Origin: Xanthostigma xanthostigma
Taxonomy: Eukaryota; Arthropoda; Insecta; Raphidioptera; Raphidiidae
Direction: 5' to 3'
Assembly: GCA_963575645.1 (NCBI GenBank)
Contig: OY754469.1
Location: 20,168,001-20,232,000 of the forward strand
DNA: 64,000 bases
This document shows positions 1-13,600 of this stretch, one piece after another. The notes under the pieces are model-generated. The model was not told where the DNA came from, did not search any database, and was given only the letters and a program-made list of their open reading frames with translations. The stretch's first letter is position 1. Every line of letters begins with the position of its first letter. Both the position numbers and the translations under genes were made by a program.

Positions 1-1186
1 TAAGTTATGAATTATTATTATACATCTGAAGTACTTAATAAATAATAAAACACATTATTTTATGGAAGTTTAGTCACTTCATTTATTTAACTAGAAAATT
101 ATCCCCGTGTAATTGAAAACAATTAATTGCTCAGGAAATTTTTCATAGTAATTACAGCTTTGGGTTTTTTATGACTTACGAAAGTTGTAAACGGTTACGG
201 CTAAACATTTCCCTAAACAAAAGAATTTATTTACTTATTTTAATAATTAAATAATAAATAATAATCCCAAACAATGCTTTTATTAATTTTTTATTAGAAC
301 CAGAGAACTGGGGGTTTATATACCAACCACACGTGTAAAGAATAAACCTGCACGACGCAGCACACTAGACCAAGATAAACCAGCACAAACCAGCAAATTT
401 TATAGCAGATTACAATGTGCGGTAGACATTTTGCAGTTTTCAAGTAGTTTTATCAATGCTAATTAATTAATGAAATCGATAGATCACTGGCACACTAGAC
501 CAGTCCAGCATGACTAGACAGAAATTGCAGGCACCCGACTGACAGTCGTTGCTGGCTGTTGATCGCAGGCTGCTGGTAGCAAGTTGCTAATCTAACGTGC
601 TCTACTCCGTTAAATAACAGGCTTTTTTACTCCGTGCTGTGCTGGTCGTGGAGGTTCATGCTTGACAAGTGCACGGCTTTGTAATGATGATAACACCATG
701 ATCACCTGCAACGTTTTGGTTATTCGGAAGCCTTGTGTAGCTTTTACCATAACGAGTAATTAAATATTAGAACAAGGTCATTCTATTAATTATTCTACGA
801 ACGGAACCGACTATTGTATTAAAATTCCTCACACGGGCATTATTTTGCATCATGCGACAGATTATTGATCAAGCTATAAGGAATGTCGTTTAATTTATAG
901 AGTTCCATAGATCAATAGATTGATCCAATTACTGAAAACGGAGAAGTTTGGGGTCTTAACAAAAGAGTTTGGCCTCCATGTCGCTGCCTGCAGATTAGAA
1001 GTTTGTAGTTCCTAGGTTCTAATATGAGAACTGGTTAAAGCAATAACTGAATTTTCATTTAATTATTAAAGTGATTATTGCTATAACATCATTTGCTGCT
1101 AGTTCTAAGAACTCTTGTAGTTGGCCCGATTACAAAATCTGTATAAGTGATTATTTTGATTTATAATTGTTTCATTTTAATTTCAG
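1..1186. other. 5' flank or upstream intron of transporter; no exon recognised
   Basis: No convincing coding exon is visible. The stretch ends in a splice acceptor (pyrimidine tract then CAG at 1184-1186). The first visible transporter exon needs one nucleotide from an upstream exon if it is coding from its start, so a leader exon should lie here or before the window. Around 1000-1070 there is a fragment of a dispersed repeat seen again near 3230, 8770 and 51180. Confidence 0.5.
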
Positions 1187-1679
1187 ATACTTCAATATTA
1201 TCTTCAAACACTTGTGTTCATGAGACAAAATGCTGCGGAGATGATTGCACAAAATCTTCTTCATCTGCACCAAATTACACGACTGAAACTGAAAATAATA
1301 AAAAATCAATACCAGAACATCTACAAAATGTTCCGACAATATCGTGCAGCATGTCGGAGAAACAAAAGATAGATTATCCGACATGTGAATCTAGTTATAC
1401 AAATAGTGCGTTCGTTGGTGATGGTTCAAATAGTTCTAATAACAAACAAAATAATAATAATAAAGACAATAAAAAGAAAGACAAGGAACTGTTAGATTTT
1501 GATGACGTTTTACCTCATATCGGTGAATTTGGACTCTATCAAAAGTTATTGTTTTTATGTATGATACCATTCGCGTTCTTTGTTGCTTTTGTATATTTCA
1601 CTCAAATTTTTATTACACTTGTACCGGACGAACATTGGTGTAAAGTTCCAGAATTGGAGAATTTAACAGTGGATCAAAG
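1187..1679 (+). CDS. Transporter exon A: N-terminal tail, TM1, start of extracellular loop
   Basis: Acceptor CAG at 1184-1186; donor GTTAGT at 1680. The exon enters at codon position 2 and leaves with two bases, which join the first base of the next exon to give Arg. A better-looking GTAAGT four bases downstream (1684) would break the phase with exon B. The ATG at 1351 is a plausible start; the open frame continues upstream to the acceptor. The tail is rich in Asn, Lys and Ser, followed by a DFDDVLPHIGEFG stretch and TM1. Confidence 0.88.
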
Positions 1680-4600
1680 GTTAGTAAGTTGATTATATGT
1701 ATATCTATGTTTTAATTAGCTTTTACTCGCGACTTCTTTTGCGTGGAATCAGTGTGTACAATTTATATGATTGCTTAAAAAAATCACTCTAATTTAAGAC
1801 GGTTCAATAAACAATGTTTCTGTTTTACTATCTTTTGCAAAAACATAAAGATTTTGTGAATTCGATTCACGTGAGCAAGCCACACACAGCTGGTTGTGCG
1901 AAAAACATGATATTTCTGAATGAATGCCAGCTTCCTTAAGTGTTTACCCTTGAGTTTTGTTTATAGTTACTCCGAAAGCAGTTTTTAATGGAAATTGTAA
2001 TCTTTTAAATTGGAAAGGCAAATCCATTGGTATAATTGGTATTGGTGGTATTAAAACTCTCCTTTAGGTTTGCCACTCATCATAATAGCCCTAACAATAT
2101 TTTGACCCAGATGAGAAACTTGTAAACGTGTACTATTACACAATTTGGGTACATCAAGATTTCTCATTAAAAGTACCGAAACACCTACTTTTAATCTTAA
2201 TTTATGAGAAGGCATTCAACCCCTTTAGGGGTTAATTTTTGGAAATAAGGTAGTTTATGTTGTTCCCCAGAGTTTAAACTATCACCATGTTAAATTTCAT
2301 CACAATTGACCCAGCGATCTTGCCGTGAAAGCGTAACTTCATGAAATATTACAATCCTCACTTCATCCCTATAGAGATTGAATTTTGAAAAAAAAGTAGG
2401 CTATGGGCTATGTGCAAGGAGGCGGAGTTACAAATTTTTCGATGCGAGCGTTTGTGGTGAGCACTAGGGGAAACTTCAAACTCAAATTTTCCGTATGTCA
2501 GTGAGCAATGTGTATTAAAAGTGAAAATAGTTATAATTTTATGAAATTTTTTAATCACAAAGAATACATAGAAAAACTAAGCGATCTGGAAGTGCTTGTT
2601 GTGTTCCGGCCTATTGCGCTGATGGCGATTTAAGTAAAATAAAGACCATTGGCGCCCTAATTTGACGTTCCGCTGTCAGTGTAAACAAATTAACATCAGT
2701 TTTCCTTATTACATTTTTTTTAACACACCATGGCCAACTAAAGTTTTTGACTTATCACCGTAGAAACATGTCGCGATATCCATAAAAAGTGAGTTCAATA
2801 GTTCTCTATTACCCACTAGCGGCGCTAGTAGGCTTCGTGCACACAGCCTATGTCCTTCCCCTAACTTCCAACTATCTTCATATTAAATTTCATTATAATC
2901 GGTTTAGCGGTTTGGCCATGAAAGCGTAACAGACAGACAGTCACTTTCGAATTTATAATATTACTATTCGGAACTCAAAGGAATGGTGAGACCTCTGGTG
3001 AGAAATGCGCCGAACTACCCCAAAGGGGGTTTTTGACAGGTAAACTATAGAGGCATAAGGTAAACAATGTTTACCTTATGCCTCTATAGTTTACCTGTCA
3101 AAAACCCCCTTTGGGGTAGTTCAGCGCATTTCTCACCAGAGGTCTCACCATTCTTTTGGGTTCCGAATGGATAGTCTGGAGGTTTGAAAATAGCCGAGGT
3201 ACTCTATATTACAATCTCTGTGTCCTCAAATTCTCATCTGAGAACTGGTAACAGTATCAATTGGATTTTGAGTTTATTATTAGAAAACAATAAATTGGAT
3301 ATATGAATTGATGCTAGTTTTAAATAGCCTTGGCTGATGGTGATCTTAAAAAAAAATAATAGTCCGGCTCTGTATGTGTATCCGACGCTCTGTTCTTTGT
3401 TGATATAATGTGTACAATATAAAGATACATCACAATTTGCAACATTGGAACATGCGAATGTATTAATGATTTTGTTCTGTAACTGCATTTCTGTAAGCAT
3501 TGTAAATCGTTAATTGCAACGGAATGATATAAATCGAACAAACGGCGCAGTTTTTCATTGGCTCATTAATTTATATATATATTTATATACATCCATAGTT
3601 TATGCGATGAAACAATTTTATCATGGCTCTGTGCAGTCGTCATGCGATTATTCAACGGTTAAATGATTTTTTGTTTTCATTGAGTTTTTAATTAAATCCA
3701 TCATTTGAAATTTAGTTTTTACCGTGTTGTAGTCGATCATTCATCCGTTCATGGATAATTTCACTTTAAACGTCGACATAAAAGACGGCTCATCGTTATT
3801 CTTAATTTTTATGCCGCTAATGTAGTGTTCTAGTTTCTAACTAGTTTAGAGAACCGAAAATTCTATATTAAGTAGGTATATAAAATCAACGTTGTATTCG
3901 CTGTGTGCGTATTGGAAGCACCACCTACCATCCGCGACTTTTCATGCTATGTTATAACATCGTGTCAAATAAGCATATTTCAAATAACTGTCATAATAAT
4001 TAAACGAAACCTTTAATTGTCGACATTTTAATACCCAGTTAAGGAGACATAGTGTTTTTGTTGTTGCATTGAAAAAAAAAAAAACAGATTGAGTATTATT
4101 ATTTAGAAAATGTGAAAAAATATATATTATTCGTAATTTTATTTCCACGAAGACTACTGGCACCACTAGCAGGCAATAGAGCGGGATTGATTTGCCTTGC
4201 TATTATTGTTTTAAAACGTGAAGCTTCTTAATAAACGATATGGCAGGAATCGCGACGAAAACATGTGACGGCTACATGAAATCATACTCTACAACCGTTG
4301 CATGATTTATTTGCTCATTTAGTCCATAATTGACGCTGAGATCGATTTAGTTGTCCCTTTATACTGTACAGTGTACACCCGGCCAATAACATCTGGTTCT
4401 AATTGTAATTGATTAAGTATGTATAGACCCATGTATTATTTTTTCAGGTTTAAAAATATATTATTAATTATATAATGTTTCGTCTTTAATTTGGGCCTTT
4501 TACAGACGTTCTAGAATATTAAACAATAATTAAACTAAAAATACAATATTATATTAGATATCGTGCCCATCGTGATAATAATAATAAGAAAAATCGCAGG

Positions 4601-7600
4601 ATTGTGAACAAAAAGATTAGATTTATTTAGTGGTTAATGTTGATATTCATAATAATTGTTTTTTATTTTCTGTATGTACTTGAAAAATTCTATAGATGAA
4701 TCTATAGACGAAACGTCTAAATAAACACTAAATCTGCTATTTTTTCCACAATCCTGCGATTTTTTTTATAACTAAAAATACAATATTTACAAAAAGCATT
4801 TTTGGGAGAATCTTGAAAAGTTAAATAATAACTGATCTGAAAATTTAGTCTGATTACTTTAAAAAAGAATAAACTTCTAAAAAGTAGGTACCTACGTACG
4901 AAAAAAACAATATTTAATATTTTAATTGTTCGTTCTCGAGTAAACTTTCATTGCACTTAATTTGTGCTCTGGCTCTTCGAACCGTTTTTTAGATTATTTT
5001 ATTAGTAGAGGAGTATACATAACAAATATAAAATATATATAAATTTTAAGCCGCGCACCTAGACCTTGGTGGCCTGCAGTCTTCTACCTACTTGTTAATT
5101 AAAATAATGTTCATATTTTACGCGTTCGACTCTCAACAAAAGATAATCTTTATTGTAATTTTGCTTTTCTTGTGTACAAACAGAAAAGTTATAATAAGTA
5201 AAAAACATACTATAAACGAAGGTTCTTTGTTTATTATAGCTGTTGTTCGGTACTACCCGAGTCGAAAATATATGTATAAATTTCGTAAATTTCGACAGTA
5301 ATTTGTTAAGTTATTATTTTTAATTCTTATATTATTATATTATATGTATATTGTAATATAATTTAAACATTACATTTTTATCGCACCCAATTTGGGAGTA
5401 CAGTGTAAACTCTTTATAACGTCCTTCGTTATAACGAAAAACTCCCTATAACGTCGAAATTTTTACGATTTGGTTGGTTTACCTTAAAACCTATACATTA
5501 ATACCCTTTTTATAACGCAACAGCCATTCTCTATTACGAAGAAATATGTTCATATTTGGGCGTCAGCAAATGTTTACAGACATAAAGAGGACCATTCTGA
5601 ACCATCACCATCTATTCAACAAGCACTTGAGGCCAAACTTATCGAAAAATTCCTATTATTTAATGAAGATTATTCCACCACATCCCAAGGCATGCATAAG
5701 ATACTTAAAATACAAAACAAATATTGGCATAGCGAAAAACGTCAGGCAAATTTAACAAACTATAGGTATATGTGTTTGGAATAAATTAATTTTGTGAAAA
5801 TTGGTTATTTTTCTTTCTTCCCTCCATATAACGAAAATTCTTTATAACGAAAAAAATGTTCGGTCTCTTAAAATTCGTTATAAAGAGATTATACAGTACA
5901 TTGAAGATTATTGTTAATTTGGTTGTTTTTCTTTCTTCACTCCATATAACGGTAACTCTCTATAACGATAAAAAATGCTCGGTCCCTTGAGTTTCGTTAT
6001 AAAGAGTTTACACTGTATTTTGACATTGTTTTTACTTTAAAGGTTTTGTTATTTTTATTAACGGACTGGTTCTGAGTAAAGTGAATTTCATTTAAGAGTT
6101 TTGTTTATATGGTAGCTATTCATTAATGCAATACAGAAAACCTTTCCACATAAAATTAAACATTGATCGGGCGTCCAAGATGGTTCGGATGTAATTTGTA
6201 AACTATGAGACATTCTGGCCTCTGATACAGGTTAGCTTTCCGATGTGAAAAACTTAAGTAATTTTCTCGTTCATATTTTTGTGACAGAAAATTCTACGTT
6301 ACTGCGGGCTAAAGAGTTTCACTGTAAAAACATTATATTCAGTTACGTTCAGAATAATATAATTTATGGATTAGAATCAAAATCAGCCTATTTGCTAATG
6401 TAGTCAGTGAAAGTAAAAAATTGAGGATGACTTATTACAGATGCAATGTGCTCCGTATCTATTATTTTTAATAAAAAAAATGTTTAAAAGATCTTCGTTA
6501 CATTTTCGACATGACTAAAACATTCTGTATAATTTCTATAAAGTAATAGACAGACGTAACTCGAGACAATACTTTAATTTGATTTGTATGGTTTAATAAT
6601 CAGTCGACCGAAGTAATTAATAATAGATACTGGAAATAAAATCTCAGTTATAACATTGGAATATTAAATGTAGGTCTTTGCGAAGGACGGATACTTTAAA
6701 TAATAAATAGCTAGATGATGTCGTACTCACCTTTTTGTCAAATCAAACATATTATTGTGCTGAAGAATCAAATTGTTTTTAAATATATTGTCATCAACTG
6801 TCAATTGAGTATTTGATCAGACATAAATGGCGTTTTAGGCATCAGAACTACCCCGGGGCAGGGCAGGCTGAATGAGTAACAATTGGTTAAAAAATTTGTT
6901 TATTGTTTACATATAAATATTTAACCAATAGTTACCCATTTGGCCTGCCCTGGCCCGGGACAGTTTTCGAAAGTGCAGCCATAAAATAAAATCGGTCGGC
7001 GCATTTAGTAGAAAACTTTGCACCTTGGAAATCATATCTGGCTTTCGACTGTGTTCTTCGACCATTATTCGATTTTATTTTACTCTTATTATTTTTTAGC
7101 ATTTAATACACTGTCTATTGTTCAGTAAAACCGTTTAACTTAAAAATGTTTTCTTAACTTCTATTTTATCCAGCAACGATTTGGTTACTTGTTTAAATTG
7201 ATATCATCATATTAGTATGAGCGAAGTCACTGGTAAAGGCATGTTTCGGGTTATAATTAAATGATGTTTTAGAAAACTAATTCTGGATAAATATCCGATA
7301 ATATAAAACTCTTTATATTAAACTCTGTTAGGAAATTGGAGGGAGGAAAAGATTCCGGCTGCACTCAGGCGTTCAAGGGTTCGTTCAGTAACCGCGACCC
7401 GAACGCTCTCTTGGGCCTTCATGAAAAGTTGCCTCGGCCATTCGTGTTTTTTTTCATGGCAACCAAATATTTGGTTTCCAAAGGTTAAACTGGGGCTTTG
7501 CCACTTTGTTATTTATAAATTTTGGTTTATTTTGTAGCTTTTATTCGCGACTTGGCTTGTATGAATGTCGATTTTGTCCAAGTTTAAGAATTAATCATTC

Positions 7601-10600
7601 TATCCACAAAATAAAAAGCTTTTGTTAAAAACTTGACAGGAAGACCTGCCTTGTTGAACATTATTGTATAGATACTCCTGATTGATAAAAAACGAAAACA
7701 AAATTGACCTTTTGATATTTTGAAGGCATTTTCTGGTTAAGGTCATTTTTAACATATTATTGAAGATGTCCTTAGGTGATTATATTTTTTTTCTACTGCT
7801 TATTGTCTCAGTTTAAATAATTAGTCATGCAAATTACAAAGACCTTGACAATGGACCGATGATTTTACGTGTCTGAAGATCATGCTCATTTAAATGCGAT
7901 TAAATAATAATAATGATATTAAAGATGCTTTGTGTGCGTGAAATTAATAAAATACTGGAATTTGCAATACTTAAGTAATAGTTCAGGGAATAAAGACAAA
8001 AAATAAGTCAAACTTTGGAAAAATTAGGGGAGAGCTAGATTTTCGTATGAACCTTCCTTTTGTGGTTCTAAACAATATCCTAAAAGTTCCCACCAATACA
8101 TGTGCCGATAAAATGTTACGCGAGTCAAAGGTCACAAAAAACGGGTTTTCGCGAAAATCTCGTTAACGGGCACTTTTAAAATAGTGGTTATCAAATTGCC
8201 TACAGAAACATAGTATCACTTTTTTCCGTAAGACTAAAATTATCAATTGTATACGTACGACGTACGACGCATGCGGCATAGTGCTCGTTCTGTCACCTCG
8301 CATTCATTCAATCGCTTAGTAAACCTAAGTATGTGTGTGTAACTGCATCAAACGAATCGAAATAATATACGAAACATAAACGTTACAACTTTTTAAATCA
8401 AATTTTATCGAAAACCGCTAGTCTTACGAAAAAAAGTAATACTGTTTTTTGTAGCCAATTTTCTAATTACAAATTTGATAGCCGCTATTTTTTTTCACCG
8501 TTAACGAGATTTTTTCGAAAAAACGTTTTTTGTGACTTTTCATCCCACGTAACATTTTTAGCGGTAGATGTATTCGTGGGAAACTTTTGGTATATTGTTT
8601 ACAACCACGAATGGGAGGTTTATGCAAAAATACAGCTTTCCCCTAATTTTGATACTCTGAATTAATGTCTCTTTTCCCTGTATTATAACGCATGATGGCA
8701 GATTCGGTGTGAATTTTAATATACCTAATATGACATTTCCATGGCTCCTTTATTATAGGCCTCCAATTTACAGGTTCAAATTTAAGAGCTTGTAAAAGAA
8801 TGGTAAACGTGTGTCAATTGAGTTTTCAATTTATTATTAAAAAATAAGGAGTTAGTTGAAAATATGAATTAATACTAAGCACAAATAGCCCTATCTGTTG
8901 GTGACTTTATTCTTGTAAATGTTTTTTTTTTATTTTATGTAGCAGCATATAATGAATAATTAATCAAAAGTTGAAATACGAACGTATTAGTTGTTGTCGA
9001 GTTTGAGAGTTTTTTTGAATGACAAAATGCTTGTTTGTTACAGTTTAGTTATTTATTAAAAACAGAAAAAAAACTGTTGATTGAGTTTGATTTATTTTGA
9101 ACTAATTTTAGTTAATACAGCAATATGGTTTTGGCAAAATGAGGTAACTGATTATCACATTTAGGTAAGCAAATTTTGGTTCATATGACCAAACACTTAT
9201 TTATGACAAGAAAATATTTTCTTCGCCAAATCTAGACCAATATTTTGACTAAACATTTTCTGTAAAAATGAAATTAGAACGTTAAATCACAAAATAAAGG
9301 CCGTTCTGGTTTACTTGTTTTGGATTTTTCAAACTCTTTGGTTTTAGGAGTATTCAATGTAATGCCAAGCTTTGTGGCTAAATCTTCATCTGCCAGTCCA
9401 TTTAACAGTGCAAGATCTAAACATTGGCTGTAATGTTCTTTGTGTCCATATGTCAAATTAACTAACGCTAAATAGCCCCATGCTTCCGGTACTGTGTTGT
9501 CAAGGAAATTTGCTTCTGTAAAACATTCTTCGGCGTCATGAACTCGAGTCATATCTAGAAAACATTTCCCGGCTTCTAGCCAACTTATTGGTGTCGGTGA
9601 ATATTTACAGTTTAAAAGAAACAGATTCGATGCTTTTTCATACTCACTTTTATTTTTGTACCAATTTCCTACACGCATGTGAATCAGGTGAATATCGTTG
9701 TCCCTGTCGTACGAATGCAAAACAGTCTCGTAGCATTCGATAGCTTTGACCATTTCATCCATTTCATAAAAGCAATGGCCTAAAAGACTTCCGACATGTT
9801 TGTCGACGCCATAAATTTTAACAGCTTCCTTTAAATATTCGAAACATTGTCGGTACTTATGCTGTAAAAAGAACGCAACAGCAAAATAGTAACTGTAACT
9901 GGCTGAATTTGGTGTATCTGTTAAATCTTTAGCTAATGCAATTTCGACAAAGTCGTATGCTCGTAGCTTTAAATGCATAACAGCTGCTTTTATGTAGATT
10001 TGATTTTCTTTCCAAAGTTTTGTGTTCCAAGTAAGATCCTCAGTGTTCATAAATTCGTCCTCAGCTGGGCGATTTACCGTTTTGGTATCATAGTCTAAAC
10101 ATTTTTTGGCCATTTCATATGCAACATCAGCTCCTTCCAACATATCTTGTTTTAAATAAAATATTTGTAAAGTGACCCAACCTTCTAGAAAGTTACAATA
10201 ATATGTCATTAACGTTAATAGGACGTCTTCAGCATCTTTCAATCTATTTTCTTTCATGAGAAGAAATGTTATAAGTAACAACCCATATTTGTGTTTAACA
10301 TCTAATGTTAAAACTTCACGACATATTTCAAAAGCCTCTGAGAATTTATTTATATCTAAGTTAAAAATAGCATAATCCAACCAAAAATCCGGATTTGTTT
10401 TGTCAAAACTAATTCGTTTTAATAAATATTTTTGTGCAGTGTCGTAATTTTTCATTTCTTGAGCTTCTTTAGCAAAGTAAAGCAATTTTTTTTCACAAAT
10501 AAGTACATCATCAGCGGATTCGACTTTTTGATCATATATATTGTTAACTTTTAAGTGCATTTCCTTTATTAAATAGGCGTATAAATTTGAAATATAATTC

Positions 10601-13600
10601 TGCATTTCAATCTTGTCGTCTTTGTTACCTTGGAACACGAACTTCTCTTTAACGACTGTTGCAATTTTCTTTAATAAAATTGCTTTGAATGACTCGAATG
10701 TACCTGTCTCTTTTAAATGAACGAAAAAATCAACCTCTTCTCCACTTGTGCTACTAGATGGTATTTCTGCACTTCTTCTGTATTGAAATGTTACATATTC
10801 TTTTTGAATTGCTCGCACTAGTTGCTCGATGCAATCTTTATAATTCTTTTCAGCAATTTCAGCATCCATTACACACTGTGGCGGTGGCAGTCTTGGAGGA
10901 ACTAATTTATGTACGGAAGTTGTCAGCTGTTCTAAAGTTCGTTTTTTATAAATGGGATTTCTCAATTCTACATCGATGACTATGAATGTTGGTTGATTGT
11001 CTTCAGAAAACAATGGAACGCTGGGTTCTGGTTCTGGTTCTGGCTCGGATTCCAGTAACTCATCTTCTTTACCCTTCTTTTTCGATGATTTGTCATCTTT
11101 TTTCGATGATTTATCACTTTTTCCTTTTTTTGACGCTGCTGGCTCTATGTCTGATATTTCGAAAATAATTTTACTGAAACCAGTTTCTTTCAGCATTTCT
11201 ATTTTATTATATGTTCTCAAAGGGCAAACAATCCTAGTTCTTGTGACTCCAGGATAAAGTAAATTTGTTAAATCTAAAAAACCCATAAAATGCAAGTCGC
11301 CTTCTACTACTTTCGGTATTTCCGGAGAACGTGATGGTCGAATGTGACATTCGATAACCTCGTGTTTCAAAGTTCCTACAGTAGGCTCGATTTCAGGTTG
11401 GTTCAAATTTTTAGTCGCATAGATTTCTAAAGGCCATTTTCTAAACTTTTTTAAATTATTTTTTATATGATCTTGTGACTTGTCTGGTATCCAGAATCTT
11501 CTTAAAATATTCCATTCAACGCGAAGTTTATCTGTGGCAGTAATTGTTTGTTTTAAGTCAATATTTAAAGGATTTTTTATTAGATGTGTCTCTTCATCTA
11601 TCTTATATTTTGTATACGAGCTCCTGTTTAATAGTCCTGGTAATCCCGGCCACATTTTGGCTTGGTCCTGGTTTACTTGATCTGTGACAATTCCATCATT
11701 TATTAAAATCACATCAAGTTCATCATTATTTAAAGGCATTGGAGTTGCGACTGTAAAATACATATCGGGTTCCATTTCTGGAGATGGATTAAAGATAGAC
11801 TCTATAGAAAGATGGAGAACATTCGCTGAGTTGATAATATTTAAATCTATCAATGATCCTTCACAAGTTATATGTAACAGTAGACGTGGTAATTTTGAAT
11901 GCGTTTCAATTTCATCATCTAATGTAACAATTTCCTGTTCTAAAACTAACGCTTCTATGATTTCAGTTTGTCCAAAAAATAAAGGTATTAAATCCAAATT
12001 GCTACGCCCAACCAATTCTTGCTCAATTTGCGGTTCAACTGGAGCACCTTTTTTACTTCCCGTGTCTTTTGATTTTGAAGCCTCCTTATCTTTAGCAGGT
12101 TTTTGATTTGTGTCAACAGGTAATATCGGCAATTCTTCTTTAACTGGCATAGTAACTAAACTGTCATCGTATACACCTTCAGTTTGATAGACTGAAAATA
12201 AAACTGGATTCGAAATTAAATCGTCGAGTTGTTTGTAATTTTCAGGATTAACGTTCAATATACAGTCAAAGAAATGCGGTACAAAACTGTCTTGAGTCAA
12301 CGGTTGTTGTAAGGATTCACCTAACACTTTATTCATAAATTCAATTTGAACAAAAACGTTCGTTACTGTATGCGTTCCTATAATATTTTCAAGACCGTCG
12401 ATTGATACAATAATTTTTTTCCAGTTAATATCTCCGTCATCGATTATCTCTTCTATTACTGGCGGCTTTTCTTCTTTTCCTTTTTTCCCTTTCGAAGACA
12501 TTTCAATGATAGTTTAACGGTCTTTAAAAGTTTTTCAATTTATATATTCAAGTGTTGGTATAATAATTATTTGAAAAAAGTTGAAGTATTTTTGTACAAT
12601 TTTGACATTTCTAGCAGTACAGAAAACAAGTTTTCATTACGGTGACAATGTGTCATAATATATCAAATATAGTGCGATCAAAGTAAGATATAAATAATTA
12701 AAAAAAAAATTCAGTGTTAATTTATAGATTTATTTTAACAGTTTTCCAGATTTTAGTCTGATTGCTGGTAAAAGTGTCAACCAGATTTTTAATTTTTTCC
12801 TTAATATGGTCAGTTTCTGAAAGCAGTAGTACCTAGACATACTCATTAATACTAATTCGTATGTCCGTTTCCAGACTGTTCGAAGATTTTGTATATAAAC
12901 TTATACTAGTGTGTTTATCGTATTTTTGTTTCGGTGTTTAATACTCTTACTGGTCAAAATGGTCAAAATTGACAATCCGTCAGCTTAAATTTCCCGCTGT
13001 AAGTTTATATACCTACAGAAACCGGCCATAAACATCAAAATACGTATATTATGTTTACATTGTTGCTTTTTAAGAATGGTTTGTTGAAGATGAACATCTG
13101 TGCTTTGTTTGCAGTAAACTAACAACGCTTACGTAATTTAGCAAATAACAAATTTACGACAAAGAGCAGCCCATTAATTATTTTATTTGTCATTAGATAT
13201 TAACTTACATATTAATTATGTGACTACTTTTTACCACATGTACATATTACTATTGTCAGTTCGTTAATAGGGATGAACATCAAAAGAAAAACATCGATGT
13301 TAAGAGTATTCGTCCCTGCAAATACCCCCTGCACCCTTCATCTCAAATCTTTTCCCCTCGCCTAAAAACGGTTCGCGCTCTCCCGACGCTATTTTTAAAG
13401 CTAGAGGTTCTGGTAAACGCCAAATGAAAGACAAAGATTCTACTACAGATCCTTCAGGCGAATTTTTTGAAAAAAAATTCCTGAAAAAACTTACAACCTT
13501 TTGAAAAAAATAATAAGTTACGTAATATTTCACACGTAGGCGAAACTGTTTTTCAAAAAATTCGCCTGAAGGATCTGTAGTCTGATTCTATGTCTTTCAT

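Noticed and set aside
1684-1689. GTAAGT as donor of transporter exon A
   Set aside because: Better consensus than GTTAGT at 1680, but it breaks the reading phase with the exon at 34313; the 1680 donor gives a continuous SLC22 sequence.
11684-12106. 140-codon open frame on the + strand
   Set aside because: It is the antisense shadow of CFAP70, which has clear family sequence on the - strand; the same holds for the other + strand frames between 10758 and 12106.
13300-13533. 77-codon frame on the - strand
   Set aside because: Located in one arm of the TTAA MITE, and its counterpart at 44613-45031 does not keep it as a conserved frame.
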